Positions 7,174 through 16,248 of a DNA stretch of 64,000 bases are shown here, piece after piece. The DNA is taken from contig NZ_ML660059.1 of the NCBI RefSeq assembly GCF_007004665.1, positions 186,001 to 250,000 on the forward strand, in the 5' to 3' direction. The position numbers were made by a program, and so were the translations under genes. Origin of the DNA: Denitrobaculum tricleocarpae. GTDB taxonomy: Bacteria; Pseudomonadota; Alphaproteobacteria; Kiloniellales; Kiloniellaceae. The notes below the pieces were generated by a model, which was not told the origin of the DNA, searched no databases, and was given only the letters and a program-made list of their open reading frames with translations. How positions within the stretch are numbered: the stretch's first letter is position 1; every line of letters begins with the position of its first letter.

Positions 7174-8850
7174 TTATTCATTATCCATTTCAGACTCTGC
7201 CGCATTGAGCGCAGCTTCCGGCACAACCCCGCGATGATATCGGCCGGGAGAGAAAAGCTGATTTGGATCGAGGGCCTGTTTGACGCGCTCGACTGTGCGC
7301 CAGTAAACCGAGTTCTCGCGGTCCACATACAACCCCATGGACTTGAGGTTCATGCGATACGGCAAGAACCCCCGGCGCTGTCCCTCCTCGAACAAAGCCC
7401 GGTAGCAGGCTTGCGCCTGCTCACCTTCTGTTTGTAAATCGAAGAGGATAGGCACGGTGCTGTCAAAACAACGTTCGGAAATAGTTGTCAAAGTAATCAA
7501 AGGGTTAATACCGAACTTCGGGCAGATCTCAGTAATCATATCGACATAACTGCGCACCGACCGCGCCGTCATGGGCACCAGAGGAGCGTACCACATGATG
7601 CCGCAGCCATCCCGGGCGGGATCTAGTGGTTCGTCCGGGTCACGCGCGCTGGGGACGCCACCGGACTTCCAGTACGCCAGCTTCAACGCCGTTTCCCGGG
7701 GCCGCCCGAGCAGGATATCCAGGGTTTCATCCAAAGTGCGCAGGCGCTCTTGCATCACCTGGCCGAGCGTGCCCGGAACAAGCGACATCAGGGCCTGGAG
7801 AAGGCCAAGTCTGGATTTTGAGAAAAACAGCAGCCCCTTGCTGCGTGGCCCCAAAGTCTTTTTCACCCTGCGGCGCATGGCTGGAACCGTCTCTTTGGTT
7901 CCATAGAGCGCCCCGACCCCGAACCAATAGGGAAGCCGGCGGCGCTTCGCCATCGCCTCGATCATATCGCCGGGAATGACCTTGCCCTGCGCCGCAGCCT
8001 CCAACGGGTAGGGCTCGATCATCGATAAGACCCTCAAGCGGTTGAGGATATTGATCGCCCCCAGCCCGTCGCCCAGGCTTTGGCGCAGGGCGCGCACCGC
8101 ATCGACACCACTCTCGAGATCCGCTTCCTCGGGTAAACCAAAGATGAAGAGTTCCACCCGTTCGGGAACCCGCGCCAGAGCAAGGGTCATCTGAGTGACG
8201 ATACCCAGGCTGGACTGGGTAAAAATGCCATCGAGATAGGGGCCAACACCCCATTTGTACGCATGATCGACGTCTTTGCCGCCCGCTTCGGCAATGGCGG
8301 ACTGATAGATCTCGCCACTCGGCAGAACCGCTCTGAGCGCCATCACGGCCGCAAAGTGATCTCCGTGAGGGGTTATGCCATAGCCGCGCTCCAAGGCGTT
8401 GCCCAAAAGGCTGCAGGTTGGCCCGGCTCCGGTCACCGGCACCAGGAAAGGAAGCTGGTGCTGGTCCAGATAGTCACGCAACTGCTGCTGTGTCACTCCG
8501 GGCTCCAGGGTCACGACACCAAGGACTGGATCAACCTCCAGAACCCGGTTCATGCGGCTCAAGTCAACGATAACGCTGTCGTCGGCCGCGGGTGCGGCAC
8601 TGCCATAACCCCAGTTGTGCCCGGTGCTGATCGGATAGAGTGGTATCTTCTGATCGCGCGCGATTTTAACAACAATTTCCACCTCTGCTTCTGTGCACGG
8701 GCACACCACGGCTGAGATGCGCCGCGCAACAGCGATACAGTTTCGACCATATCGATCGCAGTCTTCGCCCGTTAACACCGCGTCCTTCCCAAGCGCCTGA
8801 CGCCAGGAAGTGAGGGCAAGATCGAGTGAGCTGGGGTTAGATTCAGGCAT
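7174..8850 (-). CDS. FAD-binding oxidase of the vanillyl-alcohol oxidase/p-cresol methylhydroxylase type
   Basis: A 558-residue protein with an N-terminal PCMH-type FAD domain (IPLYPISTGHNWGYG; VTLEPGVTQQQL) and a C-terminal VAO-type substrate domain (IMWYAPLVPMTARSV; ending NQLFSPGRYH). Family enzymes oxidise 4-alkylphenols or related aromatics with covalently or tightly bound FAD; the substrate here cannot be read from sequence. I prefer ATG 8850; the longer frame starts with TTG at 8880. There is no signal peptide, so it is probably cytoplasmic. It lies between prsT and the divergent prsK-prsR pair, an unusual neighbour for regulators of a surface locus, and may simply be a passenger gene. 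Confidence 0.8.
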   Translation of the reverse strand: MPESNPSSLDLALTSWRQALGKDAVLTGEDCDRYGRNCIAVARRISAVVCPCTEAEVEIVVKIARDQKIPLYPISTGHNWGYGSAAPAADDSVIVDLSRMNRVLEVDPVLGVVTLEPGVTQQQLRDYLDQHQLPFLVPVTGAGPTCSLLGNALERGYGITPHGDHFAAVMALRAVLPSGEIYQSAIAEAGGKDVDHAYKWGVGPYLDGIFTQSSLGIVTQMTLALARVPERVELFIFGLPEEADLESGVDAVRALRQSLGDGLGAINILNRLRVLSMIEPYPLEAAAQGKVIPGDMIEAMAKRRRLPYWFGVGALYGTKETVPAMRRRVKKTLGPRSKGLLFFSKSRLGLLQALMSLVPGTLGQVMQERLRTLDETLDILLGRPRETALKLAYWKSGGVPSARDPDEPLDPARDGCGIMWYAPLVPMTARSVRSYVDMITEICPKFGINPLITLTTISERCFDSTVPILFDLQTEGEQAQACYRALFEEGQRRGFLPYRMNLKSMGLYVDRENSVYWRTVERVKQALDPNQLFSPGRYHRGVVPEAALNAAESEMDNE

Positions 8851-9070
8851 CGCGGAACTCTGCAAAGCGGAAAAGATCAAGAGAACTTAGGGACTTATAA
8901 AACTCGGCTGGCTAAAATCGCGGAAAGAACATTAAACGAACCACGCAGACTTTCTGCAGACCATATCTAAAGCTTAATAAACTGTAGGTGTTGATATTTC
9001 TTTGACTCGGGGCTGCAAGTGGGAAAAAGACTATAACGACCTCGGATCAGTCGTAGGCTGAAAAGCGTTA

Positions 9071-9086
9071 CGGCTGGCGTTTTGCA
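9071..9086 (+). promoter_or_regulatory. Possible sigma-54 promoter upstream of prsK
   Basis: CGGCTGG-N4-TTGCA has the obligatory GG (9072-9073) and GC (9084-9085) at the right spacing and a perfect -12 box, but the -24 box is weak. It would start transcription near 9097, giving a leader of about 47 bases to prsK. If real, PrsR would activate its own operon. Confidence 0.35.
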
Positions 9087-9143
9087 ACCGGCCAGCTCTT
9101 CACTTCCAGTGCCACGGGCATCACTGCGTGATATAAGGGGGGA

Positions 9144-11255
9144 ATGATCTTAGAGACCACTCTCATTGGCACCATCAGCTACTCAATCGGCGCTGGTGCT
9201 TTCCTGCTCCTGACCCTGCTGCTGGCAATCAATTTCGAACGACGGCTGCAAGGCAGCCTGTTGTTTCTGGCCTGTTTCGTTACCTTTATCTGGTTATCTC
9301 TGGCCGCATACCAAAACTGGAGCGGACTCCGCCTGACCTCGTTGATAGAGGCAATGGAAAACCTGCGGTCCGTCTGCTGGATTGCGTTTCTGTGGAGTGT
9401 CCTCCAGGGCGGAAGTTCGGACACAAATAAGGGCCTAGGCCGTTATATTGTCTCTATTTTCATCGCCTTTTCAGTCTTGCTTCTAGGGTACGAGCTTTAC
9501 CAGCCGCTCTCGGGGGAATCGAGCTTCACAGTGCGCTGCCTCTTGCGGCTGATGCTTGTGATCGCGGGCCTAATGCTGATCGAGACCCTGTTCCGCAACA
9601 CCAGCGAGGATGAGCGCTGGAAGATAAAGTTTCTCTGCATCGGCATTGGCGGCCTCTTTGCCTACGATCTCTTTTTCTATGCGGACGCGCTGCTGTTCGG
9701 CGAGGTAAACCCGGGTTTCCAGGAAGCGCGCGGCGGCGTCCAGGCCATGGTCGTACCCTTGCTGGCGATCTCATCGCGGCGCAATCAGATGTGGCGGACC
9801 AACATCACGGTCTCACGAAAAATCGCCTTCTACTCCACAACCCTCACCACGAGCGGCCTATACATCATCGGCATGGCCGGTGTCGGCTTCTTTCTCCAGC
9901 AGTTTGACGGCGCCTGGGGCACGATCATCCAGGCGACCTTTTTCTTCGGCGCTGTTATCGTCCTGGCGGTGTTGCTGATTTCCGGAACCGTCAGAGCACA
10001 CATCAAAGTGCTGATCGGAAAACACTTTTATGCTTATCGCTATGACTATCGCGAAGAATGGCTGCGCTTCACCCGGACAGTTTCGGAATCCCAGGAGACT
10101 GAAGAACTGGGCGTGCGCGTTATCCAGGCCATCGCGGACATCGTCGAGAGCCCCGGCGGCGCCTTGTGGCTTCAGCAGGATGACCGCTACGTGGTTTACG
10201 CAGCCTGGAACATGGCTGTATCGAGCCTCCGTGCCGACGAAGCAACCCCGATGGCACGCTTTCTTGAAGAACGCCAGTGGCTGATCGACGTTGCTGAAGT
10301 CCAAGAGAACCCTGCCAAATACGGTGATCTGGCCCTGCCCGAGTCCCTAAGCCAGATGAAGAATGCCTGGATCATCATCCCTCTGACCCATCACGCCACC
10401 TTCATCGGCTTTCTGTTGCTCGCACGCCCGAGGGCCGTGCGCGCGTTGGGTTGGGAAGACTACGATCTGCTCAAAACGACCGGGCGCCAGGCTGCCAGCT
10501 ATCTGGCCGAGCAAAAGAATGCCGTAGCGCTTGCCGAAGCACGGGAATTTGCCAAGTTCAACCGGCGTTTCGCGTTCGTCATCCACGACATCAAGAACCT
10601 TGTCAGCCAATTGGAGCTGCTCTCCAAAAACATGGAACGGCACGGTCACAACGAACAGTTCCGTGAAGACATGACCGATACACTGAATGATGCGGTTTCC
10701 AAAATGAGGCGCCTGATGGATCGTCTGGGCAACGACCAGCCAAGCGTCGAATCCAGTAATATCGTGCAAATCGGACCTTTGTTGGAGAAATTAACTCGAA
10801 TTAAACAAAGCGATTCCATAGATTTATCTATTGATTGGAATGGTATCGACGTGACCGTGGCAGCCGATCAGGAACGTCTGAGCGCGATTATCAATCATCT
10901 TCTTCAGAATGCGATCGACGCCGTCGGGTCGGACGGCTGGGTCAAGATCAGCCTGAACCGAAAAGGCGACACAGCACTGATAGAGGTGGCCGACAACGGA
11001 CCGGGAATGGATAGAAATTTTGTCATGAATGAACTTTTCACCCCCTTCCGTTCGACTAAGTCCCGTGGCATGGGCATCGGGGCGTACCAGTGCCGCGAAT
11101 ATGCCAGAGAACTTGGAGGCGACCTTGAAGTCATCAGCAATCCCGGCGCCGGCACGACAATGCGTATTTTCCTCCCCATCGTTGATGGGACCGACGCGAA
11201 AGAACTGGCCCCTGAACCCTCGGCCGCGGACATAACCGCAATGCCTGCAAACTGA
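9144..11255 (+). CDS. prsK: XrtA/PEP-CTERM system histidine kinase PrsK
   Basis: A 703-residue membrane sensor kinase. The N-terminal 280 residues hold about eight or more hydrophobic segments; a GAF-like domain follows (about 310-455). The dimerisation/phosphoacceptor motif is HDIKN with His481; the ATPase domain shows the N box (N589), DNGPGM (617-622), the LFTPFRSTKSRGMGIG loop, and GAGTT (668-672). Order and length match PrsK. It should phosphorylate PrsR, encoded 66 bases downstream, in response to an unknown envelope signal. A G-rich Shine-Dalgarno (AAGGGGGG) lies very close to the ATG, leaving some doubt over the exact start. Confidence 0.93.
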   Translation: MILETTLIGTISYSIGAGAFLLLTLLLAINFERRLQGSLLFLACFVTFIWLSLAAYQNWSGLRLTSLIEAMENLRSVCWIAFLWSVLQGGSSDTNKGLGRYIVSIFIAFSVLLLGYELYQPLSGESSFTVRCLLRLMLVIAGLMLIETLFRNTSEDERWKIKFLCIGIGGLFAYDLFFYADALLFGEVNPGFQEARGGVQAMVVPLLAISSRRNQMWRTNITVSRKIAFYSTTLTTSGLYIIGMAGVGFFLQQFDGAWGTIIQATFFFGAVIVLAVLLISGTVRAHIKVLIGKHFYAYRYDYREEWLRFTRTVSESQETEELGVRVIQAIADIVESPGGALWLQQDDRYVVYAAWNMAVSSLRADEATPMARFLEERQWLIDVAEVQENPAKYGDLALPESLSQMKNAWIIIPLTHHATFIGFLLLARPRAVRALGWEDYDLLKTTGRQAASYLAEQKNAVALAEAREFAKFNRRFAFVIHDIKNLVSQLELLSKNMERHGHNEQFREDMTDTLNDAVSKMRRLMDRLGNDQPSVESSNIVQIGPLLEKLTRIKQSDSIDLSIDWNGIDVTVAADQERLSAIINHLLQNAIDAVGSDGWVKISLNRKGDTALIEVADNGPGMDRNFVMNELFTPFRSTKSRGMGIGAYQCREYARELGGDLEVISNPGAGTTMRIFLPIVDGTDAKELAPEPSAADITAMPAN

Positions 11256-11321
11256 CAGCTCGAGCCGCCACCAACGATAAGAAACGCCACTGTTGCAATA
11301 GTTCTATAGAGATCTTTTTTT

Positions 11322-12677
11322 ATGAGCGAACCGACTCACAAGCTTTTGGTCGTAGAAGACGATGACGGATTGCGGCGACAACTTCGTTGGGCCTTCGATA
11401 ACTGCGAGGTTGTCCTGGCGGGCGACCGTGCATCGGCGGCGGCGGCAGTAGCCGAGCACCGGCCGCCGGTCGCTCTGGTCGATCTTGGACTGCCGCCCGA
11501 TCCGGATGGACCGACGGAAGGCCTGGCGACACTGCAGGAAATCCTGTCGATCGCGCCTGAAACCAAGGTTGTCATGATGTCGGGACAGACCGAACGCGAG
11601 TACGCCGTTCAAGCGGTCGCCCTTGGCGCTTATGATTTCTATCAGAAGCCCATTGAAATCGACGTTGTTAATCTGACCATCCAACGCGCATACAATCTGC
11701 ATGCCCTGGAGAGTGAGAACCGTCGGCTGGCCCGCTCCAAAACCGGCGCGGTCCTGCCAGGCGTAACCACCACAAACGCCGAAATGCTCCGGATCTGCGG
11801 TGAGGTGAAGCGCTTTGCCAGCGCAAACGTTGCGGTTGTGCTGATCGGTGAAAGCGGGACCGGTAAGGAACTGCTGGCCCGCGCGACTCACGAACTCAGC
11901 GAGAAGGCAAAGGGTCCCTACGTCGCCATCAACTGTGCGGCCATTCCCGAGCATCTGCTGGAGAGTGAGCTTTTCGGTCATGAAAAGGGCGCCTTTACCG
12001 GCGCCGTCAAGACCACGGTCGGCAAGGTCGAGCTGGCCAACGGCGGCACGCTCTTTTTGGACGAAATCGGTGATCTGCCAATGTCTCTTCAGGCCAAGCT
12101 CTTGAGATTCCTGCAAGAACGGGTGATTGAACGGATTGGCGGCCACAGACAGATCCCGGTCGATATCCGTCTGGTCTCGGCGACCAACAAGGATCTGCTG
12201 AAACTCACCGAAACCAATGAATTTCGGGAGGATCTCTACTATCGCTTGAGTGAGGCCGTTATCAAAATCCCGCCCCTCCGGGAGCGCCCGGACGACGCCG
12301 TTGTCATCGCCCACCAGCTTTTGAACAGCTTCGCCGAAGAGCAGGGCCGAAGCATTACGGCCTTTACCGCCGACGCCTTGGCTTCGATTTCGAGCTACGA
12401 ATGGCCGGGGAACGTCCGCGAACTGCAAAACCGGGTAAAACGCGCGGTGGCTGCGGCAGCTGGCTCGAAAATCACGGTAACCGACCTTGATCTGCCGAGC
12501 TACGAGCAACCGGCCCCAAGCGGCACTCTGCGTGAATACCGGGAACAGGCCGAACGGACGGCCCTGACAAGGGCAATGGTCGAGGCACAGGGGAATATCT
12601 CCAAGGTCGCCAAACTCCTGGATGTCAGCCGTCCGACGGTCTATGACCTGATGCGTCAGCACAACATGAAGGTCTGA
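11322..12677 (+). CDS. prsR: PEP-CTERM-box response regulator PrsR (sigma-54 activator)
   Basis: A 451-residue NtrC-type regulator. The receiver domain has the acidic cluster D12-D14, phosphoacceptor D54 and K109. The AAA+ domain has Walker A GESGTGKE (176-183), the sigma-54-contacting GAFTGA loop (223-228) and Walker B LFLDE (244-248). A Fis-type helix-turn-helix occupies about 423-449. It is cotranscribed with prsK. All elements needed for sigma-54 activation are intact, and a matching promoter lies before the PEP-CTERM gene at 541-556, so that gene is the obvious target within this window. Confidence 0.95.
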   Translation: MSEPTHKLLVVEDDDGLRRQLRWAFDNCEVVLAGDRASAAAAVAEHRPPVALVDLGLPPDPDGPTEGLATLQEILSIAPETKVVMMSGQTEREYAVQAVALGAYDFYQKPIEIDVVNLTIQRAYNLHALESENRRLARSKTGAVLPGVTTTNAEMLRICGEVKRFASANVAVVLIGESGTGKELLARATHELSEKAKGPYVAINCAAIPEHLLESELFGHEKGAFTGAVKTTVGKVELANGGTLFLDEIGDLPMSLQAKLLRFLQERVIERIGGHRQIPVDIRLVSATNKDLLKLTETNEFREDLYYRLSEAVIKIPPLRERPDDAVVIAHQLLNSFAEEQGRSITAFTADALASISSYEWPGNVRELQNRVKRAVAAAAGSKITVTDLDLPSYEQPAPSGTLREYREQAERTALTRAMVEAQGNISKVAKLLDVSRPTVYDLMRQHNMKV

Positions 12678-12851
12678 CCATCCGCAGGCTATTTGACCAG
12701 CAGTCTGCTTGACCATCACCGCCGATAAAAGGTTTCCCGCTCCTGTTGCTCGTTTAGGCCAAGAACCGGCCGTGAATAAACAAATCAGCGTAAATTCAAC
12801 GCTTTCCTAACCTCTTTATGGTGATCTTTCCGTCTGTTTTAAGCGGACGAA

Positions 12852-15308
12852 ATGATCATCGAGATGGGGAAGTCACGGACTTGGCGGTTCTTCGAGACCG
12901 TCACGGCATTTCCAAAAACCGTTCTTGTGATCGTGGCAATCGTAACGATCGCCACGGCAAGCTTTTTGCCGCGCCTGACCAAAGACACCAGCGCCGATGC
13001 CTTCATGCCGGCCGAGCATCCAGCCGTTGTATATCGGGACAAAGTCAAAGATACCTTCGGCCTGAAAGACCCACTGGTCGTAGCCATCGTCAATGAGGGT
13101 CCCGAGGGTGTCTTCAATCCTGAAAGTCTCAAGCTGGTCAAGTGGCTGTCCGATCGGATCGCTGAGTTGCCCGGTGTTGACGCGGATCGGATCACCAGCC
13201 TGGCCAGTGAAAAGAACATCATTGGCGTACCCGAAGGCCTCCAGGTCGAGCCCTTTTTCGCCGATCCTCCAGAAACCCAGGAAGAGGCCGACGCGATCCG
13301 CGAGGCCGTCGCGGCCTTTCCGCTTTACCGGGGCAATCTCATCGGCGAAGACGGCCGTGCAACGCTGATCGCCGCGGAGCTTCTGGACGAGGAACAATCG
13401 CAGGAAGCTTACCGCCTGCTGCGCGAACTGGTCGACACTGCGCCTGTGACGAATGGAGAAGAAATCCATGTGGCCGGCCAGGGCGGTGTCATGGGTTATC
13501 TCGGCAAATATGTCGATACCGATGCTCAACGCCTCACGCCCCTGGCAGCGGTGATTATCGTCTTCATTCTGTTCCTTTGTTACCGGAACCTGCGCGGTGT
13601 GGTTCTGCCACTTCTGGTCGTGGGCGGAACCCTGGGTGTTGCCATGGGGGCCATGGCCGCCGCCGGGAAGCCCATCTACACCATAACCAACGCGCTGCCT
13701 GTCGTGCTGATCGGAATCGCGGTTGCCGACTCGATCCACATTCTCGGCCAGTATTACGATGAACTGAACCTGCGCCCCAAGGCACAGGCCCGGGAACTGG
13801 CCATCCGCACCATGATGGCCATGTGGCGGCCGGTTACCATTACGTCCCTGACGACCATCGCGGGCTTCACAGGCATCTATCTCTCCTCTTCGATGCCGCC
13901 CATGAAAGACTTCGGTCTCTTTGCGACGCTGGGGATCGCGACCGCGATGCTGCTCTCGCTGGTCGCCGTACCCGCCGGCCTCACTCTTCTGAAGCCCCGG
14001 ATGTCGCCGGCTCTGAGAGCGGCCCGGCGTGCGAGCAAGACGCCTGATGCTCAAAAACCCGGAGAAACGGGCGAGAGCCGCGGCGCAGTCATGGGACGGC
14101 GCATTGGGCGGGCAGTCGCTGAGAACCCGAAGTCGGTCCTGACCCTGGGCGGGCTGGTTATCGCCGCCGGTGTAATCGGCCTCTCCCAACTGCGCGCCGA
14201 CGAAGCGCCCATCGACAACTTCCAGGCGGACGCCCCCATTGCCATCGCCGACCGGGTGATCAATGAGTTGATGAACGGCACGACGACCCTGGATGTCGTG
14301 ATCGAAACCCGAGAGGCCGAAGCACTCTTCGAGCCGGAGCGCCTGCGCCGTATCGAGGCCCTGCAACGCTTCATCGAAGGCCTGCCGTCGGTCCGCTCCA
14401 CCGTCTCGATCGTCGACTACCTGAAGCAGATGAACCAGGCGCTCTTCGACAATGACGCCGATGCCTATGAGCTCCCGGAGACCGCCGATCAGGTCGCCCA
14501 GTACTTCCTGCTGTACTCCATGAGCGGCGATCCCACCGACTTTCAGGAAGAAGTCGACTACGATTATCGCCTCGCAAATCTGCGCGTCACCATGAACAAC
14601 GGGCTGTACAGCAACGAGGCCAAAGTCATCGCGGCCCTGGAAGACTATATCGACAGCCAGTTCAACAGCGACGACATGACGGCCCGGCTCTCGGGTCATG
14701 CGACGGTCCACTACAACTGGATGAACCAGCTTCTCAGCGGCCATCTGGTCAGCGTGCTGATTTCCCTGATTGCCGTTTGGGTGATGTCGTCCCTGACCTT
14801 CCGTTCGGCCATCGCCGGCACTCTGACGCTGCTCCCGGTCGCGATCTCGGTTTTTCTGGTTTACGCGCTGATGGGGGCCACGGGTATCAGGCTGGCGATC
14901 GGAACTTCCATGTCAGCGGCCATCGCGATAGGCATCGGCGTGGATTTCGCCGTTCATGCCCTGGACCGCCTGATCCTGCTTGCCGGCGACCGTGCAAAAA
15001 GCCTGGATGAGGCCATCGAGGACCTCTTCCCAACCACCGGACGCGCGCTTCTGTTCAATTTTCTGACCGTGTTCTTCGGCTTCGGGGTGCTGGTCTCGAG
15101 CCAGGTGCCCGGCCTGATCCGCTTCGGCAGCCTGGTCGCCGTCGCTGTTTCCGCCAGCTTCATCGCCAGCATGACGGTTTTGCCGGCGCTGGTGAAGCTG
15201 CTGCCGCCGAGTTTCCTGACCGAACAGTTCAGGATTGCCAAGGCATCACGCGACATCTCCGTGCGCTGGGAACGCCTGGGTATCAGCGATGCACCCGATC
15301 GTGCCTGA
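12852..15308 (+). CDS. RND superfamily (MMPL-type) transporter
   Basis: An 818-residue inner-membrane protein in two similar halves. Each half has one N-terminal helix, a large periplasmic domain and a block of five helices. The conserved acidic positions of helix 4 appear in GIAVADSIHI and in GIGVDFAVHA. This layout matches the RND/MMPL exporters that move lipids or hydrophobic compounds. The two following genes (LolA-like and beta-barrel) complete a three-gene unit often found together, so transport of a lipid or lipoprotein-related substrate to the outer membrane is likely. The start at 12852 has GCGGA about 5 bases upstream; ATG 12864 is a possible alternative. Confidence 0.88.
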   Translation: MIIEMGKSRTWRFFETVTAFPKTVLVIVAIVTIATASFLPRLTKDTSADAFMPAEHPAVVYRDKVKDTFGLKDPLVVAIVNEGPEGVFNPESLKLVKWLSDRIAELPGVDADRITSLASEKNIIGVPEGLQVEPFFADPPETQEEADAIREAVAAFPLYRGNLIGEDGRATLIAAELLDEEQSQEAYRLLRELVDTAPVTNGEEIHVAGQGGVMGYLGKYVDTDAQRLTPLAAVIIVFILFLCYRNLRGVVLPLLVVGGTLGVAMGAMAAAGKPIYTITNALPVVLIGIAVADSIHILGQYYDELNLRPKAQARELAIRTMMAMWRPVTITSLTTIAGFTGIYLSSSMPPMKDFGLFATLGIATAMLLSLVAVPAGLTLLKPRMSPALRAARRASKTPDAQKPGETGESRGAVMGRRIGRAVAENPKSVLTLGGLVIAAGVIGLSQLRADEAPIDNFQADAPIAIADRVINELMNGTTTLDVVIETREAEALFEPERLRRIEALQRFIEGLPSVRSTVSIVDYLKQMNQALFDNDADAYELPETADQVAQYFLLYSMSGDPTDFQEEVDYDYRLANLRVTMNNGLYSNEAKVIAALEDYIDSQFNSDDMTARLSGHATVHYNWMNQLLSGHLVSVLISLIAVWVMSSLTFRSAIAGTLTLLPVAISVFLVYALMGATGIRLAIGTSMSAAIAIGIGVDFAVHALDRLILLAGDRAKSLDEAIEDLFPTTGRALLFNFLTVFFGFGVLVSSQVPGLIRFGSLVAVAVSASFIASMTVLPALVKLLPPSFLTEQFRIAKASRDISVRWERLGISDAPDRA

Positions 15309-15368
15309 ACCAGGACGTGAAACCCGGACGTGAAGCCGGACCGAGCTTGAGAAAAGGAATGCTCTAAG

Positions 15369-16235
15369 ATGAATACGCTGACTCGACGCCCTCTCACCGG
15401 CCTCCTCGCCGCCGCAGTCCTGACCGGCGGTCTGGCGGGGCCCGTGTTGGTGACGTCCGCCTGGTCCACAACCCCGGACACGGACGCTGTCAACGAACAG
15501 GCCCTGCTCAGCGGTGACGAGATCGCGGCGCGGATCAACGCGCGCGACGACGGTGATTCCGTCGCCCGCAGCATGACCATGGAACTGGTAGACAAACGCG
15601 GAAAGAAACGGACCCGCAAAACCCGGTCCTTCCGTAAATACTTCGAGACCGAAAAGCGCATCGCGATCTTCTTTGAAAAACCCAGGAACGTGCGCGACAC
15701 GGCCTTCCTGACTTTCGATTATCTGGAGGACAGTGAAGAGGACGCCCAGTGGCTGTACCTTCCCGCGCTGCGCCGGGTCCGCCGCATCTCCGGTTCCGAC
15801 CGTGGCGATTACTTCATGGGCACCGACTTCACCTATGACGATATCCGCCAGGACACCAAGGTCTCGCGCAGCGACTACAACCGTACGACCCTTGGCATGG
15901 GCGAGGTCGATGGGCGCGCCTGCTACGTGATGGAAGGGATCCCGGCCAGCGAAGATATCGCCGAACAGCTGGGCTACAGCCGGACCGTCAGCTGCGTGGA
16001 CGCCGAAATCTGGATGGTGCTCAAATCCGAAATCTGGGATCTCCAGGGCAAGAAACTGAAAACCATCCATACCCGCGATATCCGCCAGGTCCAGGGTATC
16101 TGGACCGCGCATCTTCTGGAAGCCGAGAACCACAAAACGGGCCATAAAACGACCTTCATCATGAGTGAAGTGGATTACCTCGCCGACCTCAGTGACGACC
16201 TCTTCACACGCAGCGCCCTGAAACGCGGACTCTGA
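15369..16235 (+). CDS. Outer membrane lipoprotein-sorting protein (LolA-like)
   Basis: A 288-residue exported protein with an N-terminal signal peptide (about 1-33). The mature part shows the LolA-like pattern seen in proteins that pair with MMPL transporters: an R-x-F-E-T-x-K-R core, WLYLPALRRVRRI, and GSDRGDYFMGTDFTYDD. A Shine-Dalgarno (AAAAGGAA) precedes the ATG, which is 60 bases after the RND gene. It probably acts as a periplasmic carrier for the lipidic substrate of the transporter; the cargo is unknown. Confidence 0.88.
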   Translation: MNTLTRRPLTGLLAAAVLTGGLAGPVLVTSAWSTTPDTDAVNEQALLSGDEIAARINARDDGDSVARSMTMELVDKRGKKRTRKTRSFRKYFETEKRIAIFFEKPRNVRDTAFLTFDYLEDSEEDAQWLYLPALRRVRRISGSDRGDYFMGTDFTYDDIRQDTKVSRSDYNRTTLGMGEVDGRACYVMEGIPASEDIAEQLGYSRTVSCVDAEIWMVLKSEIWDLQGKKLKTIHTRDIRQVQGIWTAHLLEAENHKTGHKTTFIMSEVDYLADLSDDLFTRSALKRGL

Positions 16236-16248
16236 GGGAACTGTAATT

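Noticed and set aside
11304-12719. 471-residue open frame antisense to prsR
   Set aside because: It lies wholly opposite a complete, motif-rich PrsR gene; long antisense frames are expected in GC-rich codons and this one has no domain.
12873-14744. 623-residue open frame antisense to the RND transporter
   Set aside because: It is a mirror of the transporter coding sequence, with composition rich in His/Gly/Arg and no recognisable family.
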